From Luidia sarsii (lineage: Eukaryota; Echinodermata; Asteroidea; Paxillosida; Luidiidae), in assembly GCA_949987565.1 (NCBI GenBank), contig OX465101.1:19459624-19523623 (forward strand): a stretch of 64,000 nt of DNA, given 5' to 3'. Position numbers and translations under genes: made by a program. This document shows positions 56,011 through 64,000 of this stretch, in pieces. The notes under the pieces are model-generated. The model was not told where the DNA came from, searched no databases, and saw nothing but the letters and a program-made list of their open reading frames with translations. Position 1 is the first letter of the stretch. The number at the start of each line of letters is the position of its first letter.

Positions 56011-57294
56011 GTATAAACATAGTTGCGGTAACCGTAACCCTCATCCTCCCGAAGGTCGGAGACCTGAGGGTTACGGGAACATATATGTACAAGATTATAT
56101 GCGAGGTTCTTGTTTTTACCATTTTGGAAACACCACTGTCCCGATCGCCCCCTTTTTCCACCCTTTTGAAAATCGCCACACACAATCTAAGGACATGCAC
56201 TTGATCCCAAATGTATACTGAATGTGATCAGATAACTCAAAACATTGTGGGTAAAATACTTTTCCGAAAAACGGGCAGAAACTCACCCAAATACTGTCCG
56301 TAAATGTCCCGTCACGTCTCCGCCAGGTTCGGAATCCGAACCTGGCGCCTCGACCAATCAGCGCTTAGTCTCGTGACGTATACCCGCACGACGGCTATTT
56401 GCTGTTTCGCAATAACAGTCCACACTCGTGGTGCGCGCGCAGGTCATCGCCCTGTGAAGAGCCGACTGGTACTGTATACAACCATGGATACAATACGTGC
56501 GCTGTACATGTGATTGTACGGTACATGTACATGTACATGTACCGTACATGTGCAAGCATAGTACCAAAGAATACTCTTTGATAATACGCGTACATGTACA
56601 TGTACTGTACACGTAATATACTGTACATGTACTCTGTACAACAGTACAGTGTACATGTACATGTACAGTACATGTACATGTACATGTACAGTATGAACCC
56701 GTACGCTACGTACACACACGTACATGAGTATTTATTCTTTGGTACTATGCTTGCACATGTACGGTACATGTACATGTACATGTACCGTACAATCACATGT
56801 ACAGCGCACGTGTTGTATCCATGGTTGTATACAGTACCAGTCGGCTCTTCACAGGGCGATGACCTGCGCGCGCACCACGAGTGTGGACTGTTATTGCGAA
56901 ACAGCAAATAGCCGTCGTGCGGGTATACGTCACGAGACTAAGCGCTGATTGGTCGAGGCGCCAGGTTCGGATTCCGGCGGAGACGTTGACGGGACATTTA
57001 CGGACAGTATTTGGGTGAGTTTCTGCCCGTTTTTCGGAAAAGTATTTTACCCATGATGTTTTGAGTTATCTGATCACATTCAGTATACATTTGGGATCAA
57101 GTGCATGTCCTTAGATTGTGTGTGGCGATTTTCAAAAGGGTGGAAAAAGGGGGCGATCGGGACAGTGGTGTTTCCAAAATGGTAAAAACAAGAACCTCGC
57201 ATATAATCTTGTACATTATGTTCCCGTAACCCTCAGGTCTCCGACCTTCGGGAGGATGAGGGTTACGTTACGGTTACCGCAACTAGTATAAACA
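56011..57294. mobile_element. Complete foldback element A (1266 bp) with 9-bp TSD
   Basis: The element 56020-57285 begins TAGTTGCGGTAACCG and ends CGGTTACCGCAACTA, with GTATAAACA duplicated at 56011-56019 and 57286-57294. The two arms (about 600 bp each) are near-perfect reverse complements, meeting in a GTACATGTAC-rich centre. A 9-bp duplication with long inverted ends is typical of Mutator-like elements. There is no transposase frame. Solo right ends occur at 16582, 39545, 41571 and 42528. It lies just 5' of the LINE remnant. Confidence 0.9.
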
Positions 57295-57299
57295 ATGCT

Positions 57300-58215
57300 G
57301 AAACTCTGGGCTGGAAATTGAGAGAATCTGGAAGAAAAACGTCCAAAGTTCTCCGAAGTTGGGCCAAGTCCACGCCACTAACTGGTCCAGGTTGGTCACG
57401 TAACAATCCTCTTTCAACTGGTATAAAACTTGTATGAGTATTCTTTTAATATAGTTATAGTTATACAATAGCTGACGGCGTGACATTGATAACAAAAATA
57501 GGCCTAGTGAATCAATAAATAATATTGTATTGATATAGCCAAGGCCTGGCTAAGTTACCGACGTCGTACCGTAGCCGTACCCCACAGTTCTTTGGGTACT
57601 GTAGTCTGTAGCCGTAGGCTTCAGTCGGTCAGGTCTTCACTCACTCACTGTCGACATCACAAGCGTACCGCTTGGTCTTTTCCACGTTGAACTTCAGAGA
57701 CGTGGATATCTCGAATGTCTGATTAATACAGATAAAACCTCTCGGGTACAAACCCATCGACGAAAATCATGGCTTGGGGTTGTGGAGAAGGTCCACGTGG
57801 ATGTGCAAGGGCGAGGAGAAGGGTTGTCTGCCGCCATTCCACAGTCCAACCGGGATGTTGAATGACTGTTTATTCGAGGACTGTTTATTTGAAATTTCCG
57901 CAGAACATGACGTCTATTGCATATTCATTACTCGTTTTAGTTGACGTCACCTTGCATATTCATTACTCTTTCTACTGACGGTCCTTGTTATGCTACCGTG
58001 CAGGACGGGCATTTTATTTGCAAGTTAACCCATGGAGGTTAACCCGGCCCAGTTAAGTTGTTAAAGTGCGCTACGGCCCGAATCTTTGTTGAACGATGTT
58101 GCTCTCCCTCTGTAGACGTAAGTCAAAACAACATAAAAAAAACAACTAGAAATAAAAATCAATGGTACTAATTATAGCTTCATACGTAAAACTATACTAA
58201 ACTAAACTATACTAG
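57300..58215. other. No gene seen
   Basis: Positions 57925-57990 contain GCATATTCATTACTCTTTCT, the reverse of the left flank of the 45005 and 62124 segments. Nothing else is recognisable. Confidence 0.4.
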
Positions 58216-58218
58216 TTT

Positions 58219-58320
58219 AGTCCGAGTAACTTGGACCCGACAAGTCACCCTTTTTATCGAATTTTGAAATTTTTAGATTCGATAAAAAAGGTGACTTGTC
58301 AGGTCCAAGTTACTCCGACT
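58219..58320. repeat. Compact 102-bp palindromic MITE of family B
   Basis: AGTCCGAGTAACTTGGACCC...GGTCCAAGTTACTCCGACT arms enclose a short AT-rich centre (ATCGAATTTTGAAATTTTTA). The flanking AACTATACTA / TAGTATAGTT also pair, so the boundaries may be wider. Confidence 0.85.
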
Positions 58321-58459
58321 TAGTATAGTTGAGTTATTGTCTGTTAAAGGGGCATGCATGGGTAATTTGTTTTCTGCCGCTGTAGTTAGTGCATGGGGTT
58401 AAGTAACACTGAATTTACAACCCCTTATCATTGAAAACACGTTAGAGAGGTTGGGACGT

Positions 58460-58663
58460 TTTAAAGTTCGCAGTGGCTGTTGTTACGGCAGTCGTCCGTA
58501 TGGTTCCCTGACTTCACAGTATTTGTCAGGATGTTTAGCTCTTGGAACCAGACTATCAGCTAGTAATAGACTGGTTCAAACAGCCTGCAATGCTGACGAA
58601 ATACAATCAAGTCAGGGAACCACACGGACGACTGCCGTAACAACAGCCACTGCGTTTAAAGTT
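58460..58663. mobile_element. 186-bp foldback element E with 9-bp TSD
   Basis: 58469-58654 begins CGCAGTGGCTGTTGTTACGG and ends CCGTAACAACAGCCACTGCG, flanked by TTTAAAGTT at 58460-58468 and 58655-58663. The arms extend through CAGTCGTCCGTATGGTTCCC. Same family as 59200-59889. Confidence 0.9.
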
Positions 58664-58689
58664 AATTCGGATGAAATAATGACATTAAA

Positions 58690-58890
58690 CATAAAGTGAT
58701 ATACAAAAATGTTGCAAACTGCTTACTGACTAAAATTACCAAAATGCAAATCTTAAAATTTATTGGGCCTGACGTTTCGATCCTAGCAGGACCTTTCTCA
58801 AAGGCAGAGAAACTCTGCCTTTGAGAAAGGTCCTGCTAGTGCTACTGTGCTAGGATCGAAACGTCAGGCCCACTAAATTTTAAGACTTTA
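58690..58890. repeat. Inverted solo Penelope pseudo-LTRs (PLE-1 family)
   Basis: The arms GCCTGACGTTTCGATCC...CTCAAAGGCAGAG and CTCTGCCTTTGAG...GGATCGAAACGTCAGGC meet with a 3-bp AAA loop at about 58810. The right arm has a 14-bp insertion. The left arm continues into the reversed GCAAACTGCTTACTGACTAA end. Confidence 0.85.
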
Positions 58891-59058
58891 AACAGGACTA
58901 AAGTAGGCCTACTGTCTAGTATAGTAGTACGGTAGTAGTAGTAGTAGTACTGATGTAGCTTACAAATACAATGACTCGGGACTAGACTTTTCTTTTATTA
59001 TCTTAATGGTTTGAAGAACAAAAAAGGAAAAACGAACCCATGTTCTGTACTAAAAGTA

Positions 59059-60662
59059 ATAGGCAACCTAGTCCAAGTAACTTGGACCTGACAAGTCACC
59101 CTTTTTTTATCGAATGCTGAAATTTTGAGGGACGGGCGACTGTACTGTAGGGTCCAAGTAAAGTGGCTATGAAATGTGGTAATGTCATCTTTGAAAAATC
59201 GCAGCACTTGGCTATTGTTACAGCAGCCGTCACGCAATTACGGCACTGCAACTGCGCAAACGTGAGGACATGTCAGATTTTGTTGCATGGGGTATTACCG
59301 GTAAACCCCACATGCACAGGCAGCGCCGCCTCAAGCACAGTACAGGCAGGAAACCTGGCAAAATCTCTGGCTGTAGGCACATAATATGCTTGTCTTGAAG
59401 CAATATCCCTGTAATAATCAGAATGGGAAAAGGCGTCAAGATTCATGTACATATACTAAAAAGAAGCTCTTGCACGGTGAGATCGAGAAAAAAACAGGTC
59501 CCTAACAAAGTCGTCAGCGATGCACTGTACTAAAATACGATGTCGACTTCGCGTACGTGCATGTGGTGGCAGGAAATATGAGAAAGTCATTCGATTTTAG
59601 GGAGGTTTAAATTTAAATGACCACTATAATCTATACAAATTATAAAACTATGATACCAATGAATAAACGTTGTCATTTTCTTTAATCAAACAGTGGCAAC
59701 ACTTATATTGACAAATGTATCATGCAAATGCAACAAATCAAGATCAAGCACGCCGACCGTCACGGCTGGCGGGCCAGAGGCACTAGCTTCGTGGTTCGAT
59801 CTGGCATGTCCTCACGCTTGCGCAGTTGCAGTGCTGTAACTATAGAAAATGGAAAGTGCGTTACGGCTGCCGTAACAATAGCCACTGCGTTGAAAAATAA
59901 CCCTGACCGAATTCCCCAGATTTACCCCCCAAAACACCCGTGAAACAGTCCCATGCGCCCATTGAGGATTCAGTGAGAATTACAGATTCCAATACTGGTC
60001 ATTTTGTTTTACTCACGTTTGGGAAAAGGGAGAAATTTTCCCTCAGTTGACCGAGAACGGGTGGACGAGCCGAGTTGGGGTGGCCATCTTGGATTTAAAA
60101 CTGGATGACATCATGATGTGCAGGCAGGTCAGGGTGCGGAGTGGTCTGCAGAAGTGTGTGCGTGCGCTTGCACGCGTTGAGCCCTACGAATGTTTCCTGA
60201 ACAGCAGTGCAAAGCAAATTCCGGGACATCGCACCGCGTGCACACACACTTCCGCAGACCACTCTGCACCCGGACCTGCCTGCACATCGTGACGTCAAGA
60301 TTACATTTTCAAATCCAAGATGGCCACTCGAACTTTGCTCATCGACCCGTTTTCAGTCAACTGAGGGGAAATTTCTCCCTTTTCCCAAACGTGAGTAAAA
60401 CAAAAAGACCAGTATTTGGTATTGGAATCTGTAATTCTCACTGAATCCTCAATGGGCGCGTGGGATGATTTCACGGGTGTTTTGGGGGGTCAACCTGGGG
60501 ATTTCGGTCGGGGGTATTTTTCAAAGATGACATTACCACATTTCATAAATTCATAGCCACTTTGCTTGGATCCTACAGTCACCAGTCCCTCAAAATTTCA
60601 AAATTTTTCGTTAAAAAAAGGGTGACTTGTCGGGTCCAAGTTACTTGGACTATAGGCAACCT
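59059..60662. mobile_element. Foldback family B element (1582 bp) with 11-bp TSD
   Basis: 59070-60651 begins AGTCCAAGTAACTTGGACC and ends GGTCCAAGTTACTTGGACT, flanked by ATAGGCAACCT at 59059-59069 and 60652-60662. Inside, 59890-60510 is a palindrome (CCTGACCGAATTCCCCAG... / ...GATTTCGGTCGGGG) centred near 60200. A 690-bp element is nested at 59200-59889. No transposase frame. Confidence 0.88.
59191..59898. mobile_element. 690-bp foldback element E nested in family B, 9-bp TSD
   Basis: 59200-59889 has ends CGCAGCACTTGGCTATTG and CAATAGCCACTGCG, and arms of about 75-90 bp including GCACTGCAACTGCGCAA. TTGAAAAAT is duplicated at 59191-59199 and 59890-59898. The opposite arm of the host element (about 60505-60540) preserves the uninterrupted site TATTTTTCAAAGATGACATT. 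Confidence 0.9.
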
Positions 60663-60730
60663 ATGTTTCGTTCATTTTTTTTTTCCAATAACTAAATTTC
60701 ATCTGTTACTTGTCTTGTTCATTATCCCCA

Positions 60731-61207
60731 GTATCAGTGTAATGTCATATTTTCATGAATCCATTAAAATGGAATTCTTGCTTGGCCATATTGCTGGCGG
60801 CTGCCATGTTTTTGCCCCATCGCCAAATGTACCCCCAACACAAACTCTCCTTGCAGCAAAATGCATCACACAGTGCCAACAAACAAGCACTAGATTCAAG
60901 TTCCTGAGACCTCAACCTTTCCGAAAATCACCCTTTCAGACACTTCCATGGACTCCTTACAAGAGATTTTTCACAATATCTTTGAGTCAAAATCTTGAAA
61001 AAGTAACCTTTTTGTCGTCTCCAAAAAAACCTAGACGTAAGACGGTGAAATCTTTGGCAAAATCGGCCCACTCTGGTATCAGATGATAGACAAGTTTCTT
61101 CTCTTTCTGATGATGTTATTTCTTTTTTATCGAACAGCGAACAGCGCCGCTGTGTTCGCACGTCGATCAAAACGAGTAACGTAAAAGAATGGGAGCATCA
61201 GCTCTAG
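60731..61207 (+). CDS. Unidentified plus-strand terminal-exon candidate
   Basis: After an acceptor-like TGTTCATTATCCCCAG, a frame reads SVMSYFHESIKMEFLLGHIA, then QTLLAAKCITQCQQ, ...SSPKKPRRKTVKSLAKSAHS. With one frame change near 61078 it continues VSDDRQVSSLSDDVISFLSN, SEQRRCVRTSIKTSNVKEWE, HQL and a stop at 61207. The composition is protein-like and it is not obviously part of a repeat. No family is recognised. Confidence 0.3.
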
Positions 61208-61371
61208 TCTTATTTGTAATCTCTATGCTTTGGCCCTGTCCTTAGACTTCACCAAGTCTGCCTGCTTCTGTTAAAAAACTAATAAGTAATTTTCTTTCTT
61301 GGGAGGGGTTATGAAATGTGTGGAGCCTTCTTCTGCGTTGTTCAAAACTCATGCCAAAAAGGAACAAAACT

Positions 61372-62121
61372 GTTTGTGATATATACAAAAATGTTGCAAA
61401 CTGCTTACTGACTAAAATTACCAAAACGCAAATTTAAAAATTTAGTGGGCCTGACGTTTCGATCCTAGCAGGACCTTTCTCAAGGGCAGAGTGACTAGGA
61501 CAAAACAAATACATGTACACGAAGGAAGGGGGAAGAGAGTGAATATGACACGGATGAGAAACAAAGGACAAAGAGGAAAGTGGGTAGGGTGAGATCAAAG
61601 GGAAGGGCAAGGAGTAGGGTAGGGATTAGTGAGAAAATGGACACCCCTGTTGGGTATCACCTCAATCTCCCTGATCATTCAGGGAGAGTGTACTGGGCAT
61701 AGAATCCCTTGGTCACCGTAGTAATGCTGTCTGGCTTAGCCGGGAGAAAATGTGGATGAAGCGTCTTCGGACTATTCAACCACATGGTCTCAACATCCAG
61801 GAGGGTAATGACTTAGAACACAATGCAGCTTTCTGATGATCCTTCTTTTGTATTAATTCCTCCACACTTCTCTCTTTGATCTTGCCCCCTCTTCTCACTA
61901 ATCCCTACCCTATTCCTTGCCCTTCCCTTTGATCTCACCCTACCCGCTTTCCTCTTTGTCCTTTGTTTTTCATCCGTGTCGTATTCACTCTCTTCCCCCT
62001 TCCTTCGTGTACATGTATCTGTTTTGTCCTTGTCAAGTGCTCTGGCTTTGAAAAAGGACACCCCTGTTGGGTATCACCTCAATCTCCCTGATCATTCAGG
62101 GAGAGTGTACTGGGCATAGAA
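61372..62121. repeat. Rearranged Penelope (PLE-1 family) 3' ends
   Basis: 61372-61632 is a reversed pseudo-LTR (GTGGGCCTGACGTTTCGATC, GATGAGAAACAAAGGACAAA). 61633-61810 is the forward end of the RT/GIY-YIG ORF (GACACCCCTGTTGGGTATCA to CAGGAGGGTAATGACTTAG), retaining the 20 nt missing from PLE-1. 61850-62045 is a forward pseudo-LTR; 62055-62121 repeats the GACACCCCTGTTGGG block. The pieces form an inverted repeat around 61632. Confidence 0.8.
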
Positions 62122-62123
62122 TC

Positions 62124-63820
62124 TGGTAGCATAATTTGGACCGTCGGTAGAAAGAGTGATGAATATGCAAGATCTATGCGTGCTCACCGCGCTTATGAAT
62201 AATTCATTAGCCCTATACCGCGTGCACATGTACTGTATATAGTGAACGGAAGTTCGCTCCATTGACTTTGAGTTTGAACACAAGTTAATTCTCTTTCTAC
62301 TGTCGAGCCAGTCTCGTTCTACTGACGAGCCAGTGCTCCATTGACTTTGAACACAAGTTCTATTTCTACTGTCGAGCCAGGCTCGTTCTACTTCCGAGCC
62401 AGCTGCTCCATTGACTTTGAACACAAGTTTTCTTTCTACTGTCGAGCCAGTCTCGTTCTACTGACAAGCCAGTGCTCCATTGACTTTGAACACAAGTTCT
62501 CTTCCTACTGTCGAGCAAATCTCATTCTACTGACGAGCCAGCTGCTCCATTGACTTTGAACACAAGTTCTCTTTCTACTGTCGAGCCAGTCTCGTTCTAC
62601 TGACGAGCCAGTGCTCCATTGACTTTGAACACAAGTTCTCTTCCTACTGTTGAGCAAGTCTCGTTCTACTGACGAGCCAGCTGATCCATTGACTTTGAAC
62701 ACAAGTTCTCTTTCTACTGTCGAGCCAGCTGCTCCATTGACTTTGAACACAAGTTCTCTTTCTACTGTCGAGCCAGGCTCGTTCTACTGCCGAGCCAGCC
62801 AGTGCTCCATTCGGACTTTGAACACAAGTAATTCTCTTTCTACTGTCGAGCAAGGCTCGTTCTACTGCCGAGCCAGCAGCTCCATTCACTTTGAACACGA
62901 GTTCTCTTTCTACTGTCGAGCCAGTCTCGTTCTACTGACGAGCCAGTGCTCCATTGACTTTGAACACAAGTTCTCTTTCTACTGTCGAGCCAGGCTCGTT
63001 CTACTGCCGAGCCAGCAGCTCCATTCACTTTGAACACGAGTTCTCTTTCTACTGTCGAGCCAGTCTCGTTCTACTGACGAGCCAGTGCTCCATTGACTTT
63101 GAACACAAGTAATTCTCTTTCTACTTTCGAGCCAGGCTCGTTCTACTGCCGAGCCAGTGCTCCATTGACTTTGAACACAAGTAATTCTCTTTCTACTGTC
63201 GAGCCAGTCTCGTTCTACTGACGAGCCAGTGCTCCATTGACTTTGAACACAAGTTCTCTTTCTACTGTCGAGCCAGGCTCGTTCTGCTGCCGAGCCAGTG
63301 CTCCATTGACTTTGAATAAAAAAGTTCTCTTTGTACTCTCTTTCTTCTTTTGGAGTTTTTGCTCCTTTTTATTTCCTTGTTTCCTCATTCCATCATCAAT
63401 AAATCAATGTCATTAAGCATTAATTACATCAAGATATTACGTGTGTTGACTATGTCAACCTTGCCTGGTTTGTGGAGGTTACAAAAAACAATTCCAAATT
63501 TGTCTCATCATTTACGAAACAATAACTAGTTCAACTGGGTTGGGCGTGTATCCCCGAATCCTGTTTGAGTCGTAATATCTAAATTGTGTAATTACCATAT
63601 GCATTCACCGTTTGGAACAAAAGATAAACAAATGCTCATGCATGTGTTTCTACATCTGTTTTACACAGAGGACATATGTTGCATCTCTTATTTTCCAATT
63701 CTATACAAAATACATGTATCACCAAAGTCTTAGTCTGTAAACGAACTTTTTATTATCTTGATCCATTAGTGATCTTTTCCACAGCTTCGTCCATATTTTG
63801 TCCCACTTAAGAATTTAAGT
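62124..63820. repeat. ~62-bp minisatellite segment, long copy
   Basis: The left flank, about 17 array units (62255-63325) and right flank recur from 45005-46110. Units alternate GACGAGCCAG and GCCGAGCCAG variants in runs, suggesting local block duplications. Reading frames with repeated VNGAAG/RTCVQSQW words are by-products. Confidence 0.9.
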
Positions 63821-64000
63821 TCTCTTTCTACTGCCGAGCCAGCTGCTCCATTGACTTTGAACACAAGTTCTCTTTCTACTGTCGAGCAAGTATCGTTCTA
63901 CTGTCGAGCCAGCTGCTCTATTGACTTTGAACACAAGTTCTCTTTCTACTGTTGAGCCAGGCTCGTTCTACTGCCGAGCCAGCTGCTCCATTGACTTTGA
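63821..64000. repeat. ~62-bp minisatellite resumes, cut by window end
   Basis: Three units of TTTCTACTGTCGAGCCAG / CCGAGCCAGCTGCTCCATTG follow the right flank directly, so the segment is itself tandemly repeated beyond the window. Confidence 0.85.

Noticed and set aside
62092..63037. Open frames with repeated VNGAAG/DSRKRTCVQSQW words
   Set aside because: Translations of the 62-bp minisatellite; the period keeps frames open by chance.
1..64000. Viral or bacterial gene content
   Set aside because: No capsid, envelope, polymerase of viral type, or operon-like gene arrangement was seen; the reverse transcriptases present are of Penelope and LINE type.

Overview
The window is eukaryotic, from an intron-rich and very repeat-rich animal genome. 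It holds one clearly intact protein gene, TMED10 (a p24-delta cargo receptor). TMED10 lies on the minus strand in five exons at 44139-20180; every splice site is GT/AG and the phases agree. Gene structure, Penelope-like, LINE and DIRS-like retroelements, THAP-type relics and many palindromic CATGTACATG tracts suggest a marine invertebrate. An echinoderm, hemichordate or cephalochordate seems likeliest, but the sequence alone does not fix the species.

Layout: 1-10 kb holds two decayed THAP-domain genes (1170-796 minus; 8493-8950 plus), a 1.1 kb CCAACGTTGG minisatellite and a DIRS-like ORF1 relic. From 10.7 to 17.0 kb there is a three-exon minus-strand gene for a stand-alone P2X7 C-terminal (ballast-like) domain. 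It carries a nonsense codon and a frameshift, and its first intron contains a Penelope-like element (PLE-1) with direct pseudo-LTRs. TMED10 occupies 20.2-44.1 kb. Its 15.4 kb intron 2 is packed with repeats: an inverted pair of a 1.3-1.5 kb family, near-identical 821 bp repeats ending in a hairpin, a 2.7 kb hAT-type element with 8-bp target duplication, and foldback elements.

From 44 to 64 kb lie two exons of an unidentified minus-strand gene (47870-46929), a 7 kb PHD-EN-RT LINE on the minus strand, and within that LINE a second Penelope-like insertion (51141-54620). That insertion is two 1.58 kb copies head to head, bounded by a 10-bp target duplication. Further on there are a 1266 bp perfect-ended foldback element with 9-bp TSD, a 1582 bp foldback element that itself contains a 690 bp element with 9-bp TSD, and minisatellite arrays shared with 45 kb.

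The elements form a readable order of nested insertions. In two cases (PLE in LINE, 690 bp element in 1582 bp element) the empty site can be recovered from the sequence. The most unusual local signal is a hammerhead-like motif at both outer ends of the inverted Penelope pair, whose CTGATGA core contains the stop codon of the RT/GIY-YIG reading frame.
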